Positions 17,826-25,580 of a DNA stretch of 44,774 nt are shown here, in pieces. Origin of the DNA: a virus; the IMG/VR virus record IMGVR_UViG_3300034169_000012, positions 1 through 44,774 of that record; one strand, given 5' to 3'. Under the pieces are notes generated by a model. That model worked only from the letters and a program-made list of their open reading frames with translations, did not search any database and was not told the DNA's origin. A program made the translations under genes and the position numbers. The number at the start of each line of letters is the position of its first letter. Within the stretch, counting starts at the first letter, position 1.

Positions 17826-19916
17826 CTATCTAGGATACGGGTGAGCGCCGAGATCGGGGGCGGTCCCGTACAGAACCCGCCTTCCGCTGGAGTCCATGTA
17901 GAGCCAAATCGGGGCATCGTCAGCCCACGTCAGCGGGGTCGCCAGGGTGACAACGCCAGTGATGTAGTTTACGCTGGAGATCTGAGCAACGTTCCCGACC
18001 GTTCCGACCGCAATCCAATCCGCCCGAAGCGTGCCGCCGAGGCCGGCCGACAGCCTGGCGAGGTCGGACCCCCACGTCCCGTCCTGGAAGTACCAGGCGT
18101 CATTCGGGGTCGGAAGGGTAATCGTTACGCTCCCACTCCCGGCCCCAACGGCGTGGGTCAGGTGGCCCCCGGCCCCGATGCACGGAGAGGAGGCCTGGAG
18201 CGAAAGATCCGGCGCGGTAAAGTCCCAAGCATCGCTCGTGTCCGGATCAACGAACAGCGGATCCCCGTCGGGCGTCCACCAGTTATTCTCCACTACGGTT
18301 TGCGGAGGAAGAACAGGGGCCGACGCCCCGCACCCGATCTCGAATCCGCTCATCTCCTGGCGCCTGGTCTTGTAGACAATGTTGTTCTTGACGTGGTTTC
18401 CGATAGTCACGTCTGACGTATAGAACCGGATGGCCAGGAGGGATTCCGGGGCGGTGCTCACGTCGTCATCGGCCAACTCGTAGCGCGGGTTCCCGTAGCC
18501 GCTCTCATAGATCGTGTTGTTATAGAACCTGTTGTGGATGCCGCCGCTACCAGCCCCGCCGAGAGCGTACTGCCCGTACTTGAACATCATGCCACAGTGC
18601 ATGTTGGCGTAGATGGTGTTGAACCGAGCGATGTTCCTCGGTCCAGCCAGGTCCATCCCGTCGGCCCCGTTGTTGTTGGGGTTGGCCCCGGCGTGGCCGA
18701 TCCTGTTGCCCTCGATGAGATCGTAAAGAGAGAGGCGGTCCCCGCCGTCGCTGACCGTGAAGGCACGATGGCTAAACTTGCCGCGATACGCGGGATTGGT
18801 GTACATGTCGGGGTGGTATCTAGGCATGGCCTGGACCGTGGCGCCAGTGCTATGGGACGCCGCCGTCGATCCCGATCGGCCGCGGCCGCATCCGGTGAGC
18901 GTGGTGGCCGTCCGGCTACTGTAGGTTATGTCCTCTCCGTCGATGACGATGCGGCCCCAGAGGAAGTCGGCCTGCCCGATGGTGGCCGCGTTGGCCACGT
19001 ACAGCGTCGTGTCCGCAGGGCCGGCGTCTGCAGTCAGGGTCGTCGACCGGCCAACGCTGTCGTCATCCCAGAACGGGGGATTGTGAAAGACGTTGTTCCT
19101 GATTACGGTGTACATCCCGTAGCTCTCGAAGCAGGTATGCCCGGCCTCGTAAACGATGTTGTCCTCGAAGGTGTTATTGTTGTCCCCGTAGATGTTGTTG
19201 TCGGACCCGATGCAGAAAGCATCACTGCCCTCGTTCAGGATCCAGGTGGTTTGCGATTCGTGCATCGTGTGGAGGACGCAGTGGTGGATCCAGTTATGGG
19301 TCGAGGGGCACGTGTAGCTCCCGCCGCCGAGACAACCGCCGGAGATGCGGAACCCGAACGTAACATCCTCGCCCGTGTCGCTGTAGAACCAGCTCCGGGC
19401 CACCTCATTGTGATGAGACGAGGCGTTCACGACCGCCCACTGGTAGAAGTTTTTGAAGCGGATCCCGTCGATCTTGGTGTAAGACTTGGCGGAGAGGACG
19501 AGGCCATACGAATTGACGCTCCCGGCCCCATCCACGATGGGGGTCTCGCCCGGGTACGCCATGAACACGACGCGGTTGCTGATGCCCGTCCCCGATCCGG
19601 CCGGCTTGAAGGCCTCCCTGTAGGACCCCGTTACCGAGTAAGTCCCTCCGCGGAAATACACCACGTCGCCGGCGACGGCGCCGGCCGTGGCTCTAGCGAG
19701 CGTCGTGCACTGGGCCAGAGGCAGTGGCGTATCGCTCCTGGCGGCCGCGTACAGGGCTGTCCCCTCGGGGCTGACCCAGTAGGCGTTCCCAGTCGGAGGC
19801 GGGGGAGGCGAAGAAGATCTCCGCACCATCCCCTCAGAGATAGACTGGTAGTCCTGGATGAGCTGGATCAACCGGCCCCCGCCCGGACGACTGCGGAACA
19901 GGATCCTTCTGGCCAT
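17826..19916 (-). CDS. Right-handed parallel beta-helix tailspike (pectate-lyase-like fold)
   Basis: 696 aa. A short basic, Pro-rich N-terminus (1-42) probably anchors it to the tail. Residues about 45-560 have the PbH1 pattern with short repeats: YFRGGTYSV, GIRFKNFYQWAVV, NWIHHCVLH, NTFEDNIVYEAG, TVIRNNVFHNP, ARFNTIYANMHC, NRFYNNTIYES, KNNIVYKTR, VENNWW. Asn-rich ladders of this kind are characteristic of polysaccharide-binding or -cleaving tailspikes and pectate-lyase-type enzymes. A 270-340 insert (TTLTADAGPADTTLYVANAA) resembles a small beta domain. Cleavage of capsule or O-antigen is plausible; catalytic residues cannot be assigned by eye. Confidence 0.8.
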   Translation of the reverse strand: MARRILFRSRPGGGRLIQLIQDYQSISEGMVRRSSSPPPPPTGNAYWVSPEGTALYAAARSDTPLPLAQCTTLARATAGAVAGDVVYFRGGTYSVTGSYREAFKPAGSGTGISNRVVFMAYPGETPIVDGAGSVNSYGLVLSAKSYTKIDGIRFKNFYQWAVVNASSHHNEVARSWFYSDTGEDVTFGFRISGGCLGGGSYTCPSTHNWIHHCVLHTMHESQTTWILNEGSDAFCIGSDNNIYGDNNNTFEDNIVYEAGHTCFESYGMYTVIRNNVFHNPPFWDDDSVGRSTTLTADAGPADTTLYVANAATIGQADFLWGRIVIDGEDITYSSRTATTLTGCGRGRSGSTAASHSTGATVQAMPRYHPDMYTNPAYRGKFSHRAFTVSDGGDRLSLYDLIEGNRIGHAGANPNNNGADGMDLAGPRNIARFNTIYANMHCGMMFKYGQYALGGAGSGGIHNRFYNNTIYESGYGNPRYELADDDVSTAPESLLAIRFYTSDVTIGNHVKNNIVYKTRRQEMSGFEIGCGASAPVLPPQTVVENNWWTPDGDPLFVDPDTSDAWDFTAPDLSLQASSPCIGAGGHLTHAVGAGSGSVTITLPTPNDAWYFQDGTWGSDLARLSAGLGGTLRADWIAVGTVGNVAQISSVNYITGVVTLATPLTWADDAPIWLYMDSSGRRVLYGTAPDLGAHPYPR

Positions 19917-19925
19917 CGCTAGGCC

Positions 19926-20495
19926 TTAAACGCCGTTGAACTGGTGGTTGATGATGACCTTGAGCGTGTCGGCCGAGGTCTTGGTGAACGGAGCCGCGAA
20001 CAGGAAATGGGAGACCAGGGCCGTGGGGGTCGTGCGGTCGTCCGCGATCGCGCCCTCGGCGATGTCGGCGCCGTTACCCTCGGAGGTCAGGTACTCATAA
20101 ATCCACGAGGCGATGTCTACACCGGCGCCCGTGTTGTCGCCGTCGTTGTCGTTCGTCTTGGGGTAGCCCGACTTGATGGCGTGGGCCGACCCGGCGAGGA
20201 ACGTGGTCACATCCGTGTGGTCCTTATGGGGAGTGCCCGTGCCGGTGCCGAGCCGAAGGCCCGAGCCGGCCGCCTTGAAGTTGACCGTGGGTGTCTGCCC
20301 CATGGCCATCTCGGCGTAGTACCGATCGCCCTGGTCGGTGACGATGTTCACGAGCTCGATCAGCTCCACGTCTCCGTTGCCGCGCTTGAGGATGCCCATG
20401 CCGCGGCCGGCGACCTTGCACTCGCTGTTATCGACCATCGAGGCGATCTTCTTCCAGAACAGATCGCTGAAACGAAATCTCTTAACCTTGATCAT
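19926..20495 (-). CDS. Putative tail appendage/structural protein
   Basis: 189 aa. ATG at 20495 chosen because CAGGAGGGGAAA precedes it; an extended frame to 20630 overlaps the small membrane-protein gene. The ATG overlaps that gene's TGA (ATGA). The product has an N-terminal helical part (RFSDLFWKKIASM) then beta-rich sequence with KAAGSGLRLGTGTG and many Asp/Asn/Gly. The fold resembles the 148-aa neighbour (20698-21144), since both contain a central 'TGTG/GAG' region and a C-terminal strand-rich tail. A tail appendage role is inferred from position between adaptor and tailspike. Confidence 0.5.
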   Translation of the reverse strand: MIKVKRFRFSDLFWKKIASMVDNSECKVAGRGMGILKRGNGDVELIELVNIVTDQGDRYYAEMAMGQTPTVNFKAAGSGLRLGTGTGTPHKDHTDVTTFLAGSAHAIKSGYPKTNDNDGDNTGAGVDIASWIYEYLTSEGNGADIAEGAIADDRTTPTALVSHFLFAAPFTKTSADTLKVIINHQFNGV

Positions 20496-20698
20496 TTTCC
20501 CCTCCTGAAAATCAGCACGTAAAGTAAGATCGGGACGATCAGCGGTGACAGGATTATCACCACCACCGCCCGGATAGCCTTCATCCCCAAGTGGTGATAC
20601 CACCTGGGCTCGATCACGACGGCCTTGCACCCGGGCCGGCGGAGGATGGCTTTCGCCTTCTCGCCTCCGCGCACCCGGTCAAACAGGCCCCTGTTCAT
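20492..20698 (-). CDS. Small single-helix membrane protein
   Basis: 68 aa. Its ATG overlaps the previous stop (TAATG) and its TGA overlaps the next start (ATGA), so it is tightly coupled to two appendage genes, which argues that it is real. The N-terminal 40 residues are basic and the last 28 form a strong membrane helix (AIRAVVVIILSPLIVPILLY) followed by FRRGK. The family is unknown. Its place in the virion cluster suggests a membrane step in entry or assembly, but there is no direct evidence. Confidence 0.6.
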   Translation of the reverse strand: MNRGLFDRVRGGEKAKAILRRPGCKAVVIEPRWYHHLGMKAIRAVVVIILSPLIVPILLYVLIFRRGK

Positions 20699-21144
20699 TA
20701 GACCCTGGTCGCCTGGACCTTGTAGGTGAACTCGAGCTCGTTGCCGACGGCCAGATTGATGACCGCGAAGACGACCCGGTTGAACAGGATTCCGGCCGAC
20801 GTCTTGATGCCGTACTCCGTGATGGCCCAGCCGCCGACGGGGGCGGTGTGAACCGACACGAACTGGGCCGTGTCACCGGCGACTGCGGTCTGGATGGCCG
20901 AGTAGGTGGCCGTCTGGAAGTCCACCTGGGCCCCCAGGTCCGCGTCCGTAGCTCCGGCGCCGACGGCGCCCGTGCCGATGCAGGCCCGGCTAAGGGGCTC
21001 CGCCGCGGCGTTGCCGAGAAGGGCCATGGCCTGCGCCAGGCCGAGGTTGACGATGATGTTCTTGACCTCCCGGACCAGCTCGCCGGTCTTCCGGTCGCGG
21101 ATCTCGAGAGTACCCGTGATGTCGATACCGTTGATTACGTTCAT
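20698..21144 (-). CDS. Putative tail fibre/appendage protein
   Basis: 148 aa. It begins with beta-strands (ITGTLEIRDRKTGELVREVKN), then IIVNLGLAQAMALLG, and ends with WAITEYGIKTSAGILFNRVV and LEFTYKVQATRV. The 'N.vvn.G....a.ll' segment followed by 'a..iGtG' and a C-terminal 'ita..l.yt..v' strand pair is a pattern I know from small phage tail-appendage proteins. It is adjacent to the endonuclease VII gene and overlaps the small membrane protein downstream. Function is inferred. Confidence 0.55.
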   Translation of the reverse strand: MNVINGIDITGTLEIRDRKTGELVREVKNIIVNLGLAQAMALLGNAAAEPLSRACIGTGAVGAGATDADLGAQVDFQTATYSAIQTAVAGDTAQFVSVHTAPVGGWAITEYGIKTSAGILFNRVVFAVINLAVGNELEFTYKVQATRV

Positions 21145-21148
21145 TCGC

Positions 21149-21517
21149 TCACTCCTCTGATCGCTCGATATATTCCGCCATGGCCCGCAGACGATCCGGG
21201 CTATCGTCGGCCATACCCAGGGCGAGGTTGCACTTGTTACACAAGATGCCGCGAACCCTGCCCGAGGCGTGGCTGTGATCTACGTTTTTCTCTACCAACC
21301 CTTTGTGGCAGATGGCACAAGCACCGCCCTGGCCAACGAGCATGGCGGAAAACTCATCGGCCGACAGTCCGTATTTGCACTTCCGAGCGTAGGCGTTGCA
21401 CTTGTCGCGGTGCTCTTTTCTCCAGGCCTTATTCTTAGCGTTTTGCTCCGGCCCGTACCGTGAGCGAGCGTATTCCCGCTGGTACTTACGCCTCTCCTCA
21501 GCATCTTTGAATGGCAC
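21149..21517 (-). CDS. Endonuclease VII-type HNH nuclease, probably a free-standing mobile gene
   Basis: 122 aa. GTG start at 21517, overlapping the adaptor's TAG stop (TAGTG). A basic N-terminal helix (1-50, many Arg/Lys/Tyr) precedes the nuclease: Cys67-x2-Cys70, then NVDHSH with Asp80, His81 and His83, then Cys93-x2-Cys96 (ILCNKCN) and LGMADDSPDRL. This zinc-bound beta-beta-alpha-metal layout is that of the recombination endonuclease VII family. Its place between the adaptor and a tail gene, away from the recombination genes, suggests a homing-type insertion rather than the phage's main resolvase; a RusA gene at 39487-39909 can fill that role. Confidence 0.88.
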   Translation of the reverse strand: MPFKDAEERRKYQREYARSRYGPEQNAKNKAWRKEHRDKCNAYARKCKYGLSADEFSAMLVGQGGACAICHKGLVEKNVDHSHASGRVRGILCNKCNLALGMADDSPDRLRAMAEYIERSEE

Positions 21518-22224
21518 TAGGCTGTCCTTGCGAACTCAGTCCCAAACTGAGGAAATAAATAGCGTTGCTTGTCTGAAAACTCGTCCCAATTCATGACCCG
21601 GACCTTCATCCCACGGAGCCAGAACTTCCGGTTGTCGAGCATGAGGCGCTGAAGCTCCTCGCGGAACTCGTCCCGGAAATACTTGGCCTGGCTGTTGGCG
21701 CCCAGGGAATCGAGGGCGAACTTGGCCATGCCGGCCACGTGGAGATTGGCCCACTGTTCCATGAAGTAATCGTGGAACCCGAGGCCGGAGACGGTGTCGG
21801 CCGTCCCGTTGTAGAACATGGCGATCCGGGTGCCGTCGAGAGACGGGGCCGGGATCAGCTCGAACTCCATGCCGCGCGGTACGTACCACGTCGGGGAGCC
21901 GGTAGGTGGCGTCTCGCTCTCGGCCGATCCGGTCGTGATGTCCATCACCCCGGGGGAGGCCTTTATCATGGGGACACCGTCGAACCACAGCGCCAGGTCT
22001 GACACGTAGTCGTCAGGGAGCGCGTAGCGGGCCTGGCCGGCGATCGAGCCGTCGATCACGTCGGCTTCCTTGTATAGGAAGTACAGGCCGTGGAAGCCCG
22101 TAGCCAGCGCCGATCTCGATGCCTCTGAACGAACGAGGTTCGCCCATCGCTGGTGCTTCTCTATTCCGAAGGACCGCCCGTCGGCTTTTTCCTCGACGAG
22201 CGCGATGATGTCACTGAAAAACAT
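21517..22224 (-). CDS. Head-tail adaptor (connector) protein
   Basis: 235 aa. The N-terminal helices (FSDIIALVEEKADGR, RWANLVRSEASR), the strand with YALPDDYVSDLALWFDG, and a C-terminal helical bundle (FMEQWANLHVAGMAKFALDS, REELQRLMLDNRKF) match the phage adaptor family, related in layout to P22 gp4 and T7 gp11. Such proteins form a 12-mer ring below the portal. The gene follows the head genes and precedes the tail genes, as in other podoviruses. Its stop overlaps the endonuclease VII start. Confidence 0.7.
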   Translation of the reverse strand: MFFSDIIALVEEKADGRSFGIEKHQRWANLVRSEASRSALATGFHGLYFLYKEADVIDGSIAGQARYALPDDYVSDLALWFDGVPMIKASPGVMDITTGSAESETPPTGSPTWYVPRGMEFELIPAPSLDGTRIAMFYNGTADTVSGLGFHDYFMEQWANLHVAGMAKFALDSLGANSQAKYFRDEFREELQRLMLDNRKFWLRGMKVRVMNWDEFSDKQRYLFPQFGTEFARTA

Positions 22225-22250
22225 GGCGACCTCGCTTCACGAGGCCACGC

Positions 22251-22721
22251 TTACTTTTCTGTCTCGATCTCGGCGACTGCCGGCTGGGCTACCTTAACCC
22301 CGGGCCGGTGGCTCAGGAGGTGCATGTTGAGCGCCTTCTGATTCTTGAAGTGCTTGGGCGGGTCGCAGATGGGGCACTTGACCGTGTCGGAACCCTCGGC
22401 CTTTTCCTCGAGCTTGATCGGGCCCGCGATCGCCTTGCTGGTCTCGGCCGCGGTGACGGCCGTCCTGGAATTGAGGGCCTTCTGGGCCTTCCGGAACGCC
22501 AGCTCCTCCTCGGAAGCGATCTCGACGATGCCGCGATCGTGCGTCAGCTCGACCTTCTTGCGGAGCAATTCGGCGACCTCGGGGTCGTCGGTCGTAAACA
22601 GCCCGTTCTCGAACCTGGCCTTGAGCGATCCCTCGTGGACCACTTCCGTGCCGATCACCGTCCTCCGGCTCGGCCGAAGGATTACCGTAAGCGTGTTGAT
22701 CCTCGAATTGAAAATGAACAT
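22251..22721 (-). CDS. Head-associated protein with C-terminal C2H2 zinc finger
   Basis: 156 aa; GGAG before the ATG. The N-terminal 60 residues are beta-rich, the middle is helical and charged, and residues 116-138 form a C2H2 finger: Cys116-x2-Cys119, 14 residues, His134-x3-His138 (CPICDPPKHF, ALNMHLLSH). A similar N-terminal part ('vi.p......g....v.FenG.f.t.d.e..e.L') is common in small proteins between the capsid and connector genes. The finger could bind DNA or stabilise a small fold. It is an unusual domain for a head gene. Confidence 0.6.
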   Translation of the reverse strand: MFIFNSRINTLTVILRPSRRTVIGTEVVHEGSLKARFENGLFTTDDPEVAELLRKKVELTHDRGIVEIASEEELAFRKAQKALNSRTAVTAAETSKAIAGPIKLEEKAEGSDTVKCPICDPPKHFKNQKALNMHLLSHRPGVKVAQPAVAEIETEK

Positions 22722-22829
22722 GTTGGCTCCATGTCAGGAGTGAGATGCCGGAGGGCCCCCAGGACCCCTTGCGGGGCCCCGGGGGGCAACCGGTTAGTCA
22801 AGTCCCCCGCAGGGGAACAGGACTGCTAC
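22722..22829 (-). other. Post-capsid intergenic stem-loops (possible attenuator)
   Basis: The 108 bp after the major capsid gene are extremely GC-rich and fold: arms TCCCC/GGGGA around CGCA (22803-22816), and arms CCCC/GGGG around a 4-nt loop at 22762-22778, with runs of C and G alongside. No T-run follows, so this is not a standard intrinsic terminator. It may partly stop transcription or protect the upstream mRNA end, raising capsid protein output over the later tail genes. The function is inferred. Confidence 0.5.
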
Positions 22830-23990
22830 TTAGGTCGCGCCGTAGATCCGGGCGTGCTTCAGGGCGCTGTGGAACTCGAGGCCGATGTGCCCGGAGTATT
22901 CGTCGAGCAGGTACTTGGCGTTCTTGGGCTGAAGATCCGTCTCCAGCGTGAGGTCGAGGCCGGTGAGGTACCTGTAAACGAGCTCCTTCATGTCGATGAG
23001 GAGCGCTTCGCCGGCGTAGGGGCCGAGGAAGTTACGGTTGAGGACGATGTTGACATCGCCGAACGGGGAGGTGTAGATCGTGTACTTAATGCCGAACTTG
23101 CTGATGTCGCCCTGCTTCGTGATGAAGGAGGTCGTCTGGGCCCAGCCGTTCATGTAAGCGACGATGAGCGGGGAGGCGAACAGGAACTTTTCGCTGGAGC
23201 CGTAGGCCATGGCGTCCCGGAGCCAGCCGTCGAAGTCGTCCTTGTGGAGGGCGCCGGCGGCGTTGAGGGCGGGGGAGGTGGAGCCCATAAAGTACTTCAT
23301 GCCGCCCGTGGCGTACTTCGGGCCGGTCGCGTCGAGGTAGGGCTCGCCGAACAGAAGCTGGGCTTCGATGTCGCGCTTGATGTCGATGCCGACCTTCTTG
23401 CGCTCGTACATCCGGCGGTTTCCACCGTAGGTGGCGACGGCGTTCTGGGTCTGCGTGAACTGAACGGGCCGGGAGAAGATCTGGATGTAGTTGTCGACCT
23501 TGGTCTTGACGGTGATGAGCTGATTGCCGACCGTGTAACCTTCGGCCATGGACTGACCGAGCCGGAACAGGTAGGCGTTATTGGCGACGGCGTCAGCGTG
23601 AGCCGCGGTCGTGCCGAAGGCGCGGGTGACGTGGATGTGCTGGGCGGCGCCACCGGTGGGATCGACATCCGTAACCCGGAGAACTTCGCCCGTGGCCACG
23701 GCCTTGACGAGGTCACCGATCTGGAAGATGTCGGCATCGTCCACGATGAGCTCGGTCGTGCCGGCGGTGTAAGCGCCGCCGCCGTTGTTGATCTGGGTCC
23801 ACTTGCCGATCGACTGATCCTCGAACCAGCTGAAGGCTACGTCCTGCGTGGCTTCCTTGCGGAGCTTGGAGAGCAGGGTGACGAAGGGGGCCTCGTCGGG
23901 CTCGAGGTTGAAGATGAAGTCTCTGACGTCGAGCTTCTTGGAGCCGGCTTCGAGTCCGCCGGTCGTGAGAACGGTCCTGGTGTTGGCCAT
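22830..23990 (-). CDS. Major capsid protein, SU10-type (DUF5309)
   Basis: 386 aa, AAAGGAGGGCTCCA before the ATG. The order of elements fits the SU10 major head protein family: N-terminal LDVRDFIFNLEPDEAPFVTL, a small beta domain (TELIVDDADIFQIGDLVKAV, HIHVTRAFGTTAA), YLFRLGQSMAEGY, YIQIFSRPVQFTQTQNAVAT, YGGNRRMYERKKVGIDIKRD with IEAQLLFG, and a C-terminal HK97-like part ending EYSGHIGLEFHSALKHARIY. It builds the icosahedral shell and follows a scaffold-like gene, as usual. Confidence 0.92.
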   Translation of the reverse strand: MANTRTVLTTGGLEAGSKKLDVRDFIFNLEPDEAPFVTLLSKLRKEATQDVAFSWFEDQSIGKWTQINNGGGAYTAGTTELIVDDADIFQIGDLVKAVATGEVLRVTDVDPTGGAAQHIHVTRAFGTTAAHADAVANNAYLFRLGQSMAEGYTVGNQLITVKTKVDNYIQIFSRPVQFTQTQNAVATYGGNRRMYERKKVGIDIKRDIEAQLLFGEPYLDATGPKYATGGMKYFMGSTSPALNAAGALHKDDFDGWLRDAMAYGSSEKFLFASPLIVAYMNGWAQTTSFITKQGDISKFGIKYTIYTSPFGDVNIVLNRNFLGPYAGEALLIDMKELVYRYLTGLDLTLETDLQPKNAKYLLDEYSGHIGLEFHSALKHARIYGAT

Positions 23991-24009
23991 TGGAGCCCTC
24001 CTTTAGGGG

Positions 24010-24888
24010 CTAGAACTTGTCCGAGTCGTTGATGGCCTTCAGTATGTCAGCCGCTTCCTTCTCGCCAGCCTTCAGGATGCTGGGAACCTGGACACCGGTC
24101 CCGGACGATACGGGCTGTTGGCGGATCCGCCCAAGGAGACCCTTGAGCTTTTCGGAGTCCGCCGCGGCACCCAGGCCAAGCTCCGCTCGGAGCTCGCTGG
24201 CCAGGCCCTTGATGTGCCTGGAATATGCGCCCTGCGCCCTGTCGTACAGGGTGTCGATGTCGGCCCCTGGGTCCTGCTTCGAGAGCTCCAGCATCACCGG
24301 GCGTAGCTTCTGCCACTCCTCGGGATTGGCGGCGATCTTGGCTTCGACCCGAGTCTTCAGGGACTCGAACGTCTTGGCCTCCTCGCGCTTCTGGGCTCTG
24401 CGATCCCCCAGGTCCACGAGACCCTTGGCGAACTCCTTGAGCTTCGCCGGGTTCATGACGAGGTCGAGCGGGTTGTCGGGAATGACGATGTCTTCATCGC
24501 CGTCGCTGGCCGAGCCTCGCGCATCTCGCGCTCCGCCCTGAGCCATGCCCTCACCCACCGCCGGAAAGCGTCCGACTGCTGAGAGGCGCCTCACGTCTTG
24601 GTCAAGCTGTGTGTTGCGCTTCTCTAGACTTTCCGCCATCTCGACGATCTTCGCCGGGTCGTTGATGCCCTTCTTCCGCATGAACGCCTGGACCCTCGCA
24701 ACGGAGGCGTCCTCGTCGCTCATCTCGGGAGCGGCACCAGCCTCAGCCGGCGCAGGTTCGTCTGCCTTGGCGGCCGCCTGGATCTGCTCGTCGGCCTTCG
24801 CCTCGAGCGCGGCCAGGTCTTCCTCTGGAGTCCTCGTCACCGACTCGGTGCCCACATCGGGGCCCGCGGTAGCTTTCGGGTCTTCCAT
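24010..24888 (-). CDS. Putative scaffolding protein
   Basis: 292 aa, first gene of the leftward late unit; GGAGAG precedes the ATG. It is acidic, Ala/Glu/Lys-rich and almost wholly helical, with an N-terminal disordered Pro/Ala part, helices such as AKIVEMAESLEKRNTQLDQD (about 80-100), a Gly/Asp-rich linker, and a C-terminal helical end (GEKEAADILKAINDSDKF). This composition and the place just before the capsid gene are typical of internal scaffolds of podoviruses. No protease motif is visible. Confidence 0.7.
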   Translation of the reverse strand: MEDPKATAGPDVGTESVTRTPEEDLAALEAKADEQIQAAAKADEPAPAEAGAAPEMSDEDASVARVQAFMRKKGINDPAKIVEMAESLEKRNTQLDQDVRRLSAVGRFPAVGEGMAQGGARDARGSASDGDEDIVIPDNPLDLVMNPAKLKEFAKGLVDLGDRRAQKREEAKTFESLKTRVEAKIAANPEEWQKLRPVMLELSKQDPGADIDTLYDRAQGAYSRHIKGLASELRAELGLGAAADSEKLKGLLGRIRQQPVSSGTGVQVPSILKAGEKEAADILKAINDSDKF

Positions 24889-24929
24889 GCTTCACTCTCC
24901 GTAGCCCATTACAGGGCCCGTCTCATTAC

Positions 24930-24966
24930 GCCCGTGATATTACCATGCCGCCAGGGGGAATGTCAA
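24930..24966 (-). promoter_or_regulatory. Predicted sigma70-type late promoter with extended -10
   Basis: On the minus strand, TTGACA lies at 24966-24961, an 18-bp spacer follows, and TAATAT lies at 24942-24937, preceded directly by TGG (extended -10, TGn). The predicted transcript start is near 24930, about 42 nt upstream of the scaffold ATG. This would be the start of the long leftward virion unit. The -10 overlaps the sequence CCGTGATA (plus strand 24932-24939), which also occurs in the promoter of the Cro-like gene. Confidence 0.65.
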
Positions 24967-25066
24967 GGCGGCGTCGACGGAGCCCATCCCCACCACCTCC
25001 CATCCGGATCGCCCTTTAGACTAAGTAAGATTAAATCTAATATACCGGTAGTGCAAATTAAAATGA

Positions 25067-25142
25067 AGAAGAAGACTTGCGGTTCTAGACACGTAGCATT
25101 AGCGTAGTGGCTAGAACATAGCAAGCTTCGTAGTCTTCTTCT
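25067..25142. other. Strong 76-nt hairpin with interrupted 21-bp stem
   Basis: Arms AGAAGAAGA (25067-25075) and TCTTCTTCT (25134-25142) pair perfectly; CTTGC (25076-25080) pairs with GCAAG (25121-25125); GTTCTAG (25082-25088) pairs with CTAGAAC (25111-25117). An asymmetric bulge and a 22-nt loop remain. Read on the minus strand, the stem is followed by TCATTTTAATTT, which could serve as a weak terminator or as the 3' end of a small RNA. On the plus strand no T-run follows. Confidence 0.7.
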
Positions 25143-25564
25143 GACCAGATAAGATCCCCTCCGTAGGTCCCCCTCCGATAGCACCAATCCAGCAAGACGA
25201 AGCCGCACCGATGGCGAAGCCACAAGACAGCCGGCCGAGAGCCCCACTCGAATTGACCACTCGATGAAGCCCGGAGTCGGAACGGATACCACCCCAGCTG
25301 GTACTTGCTGTGAGTAAGCCACAACCAGTGGTACCGAAAGGGATCCCTTGCATAATGCAAGGTGGATGGGACCCTATCTCGTTGATAGCACGGGGGGAGC
25401 GATGTAGGAAATGGTGTGTGCGTTCTCGAGACAAGCATATCATCACTGCCCTCGGGACGGGAGTCCCGGGTGCCTACCCTCCCCACCATGGTCTAAGCTG
25501 TTGATCCTCCTTGACTTAGAGCCTGCTCAAAAGAGCCAGCCCTGCCTGATCCCTGCTTAGTTGA

Positions 25565-25580
25565 CATAATAGCTATTATG
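25565..25580. promoter_or_regulatory. Perfect 16-bp palindrome in AT-rich patch (candidate operator)
   Basis: CATAATAGCTATTATG is its own reverse complement. The TTGACA at 25561-25566 overlaps its left end, but no -10 lies 16-18 bp downstream, so I do not call a promoter. Symmetric sites of this length usually bind dimeric HTH repressors. The patch around it is the most AT-rich in the genome. Which of the phage regulators binds here is unknown. Confidence 0.5.

Noticed and set aside
15300-18416. 1038-codon open frame on the plus strand
   Set aside because: Antisense shadow of the tail genes with the same biased composition; it spans several real gene boundaries.
18534-24032. Long plus-strand open frames at 18534-19922 and 22308-24032
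   Set aside because: Shadows of the tailspike, scaffold and capsid genes; no domain and no RBS.
25561-25566. TTGACA that could be a promoter -35
   Set aside because: No acceptable -10 lies 16-18 bp downstream; it overlaps the palindrome instead.
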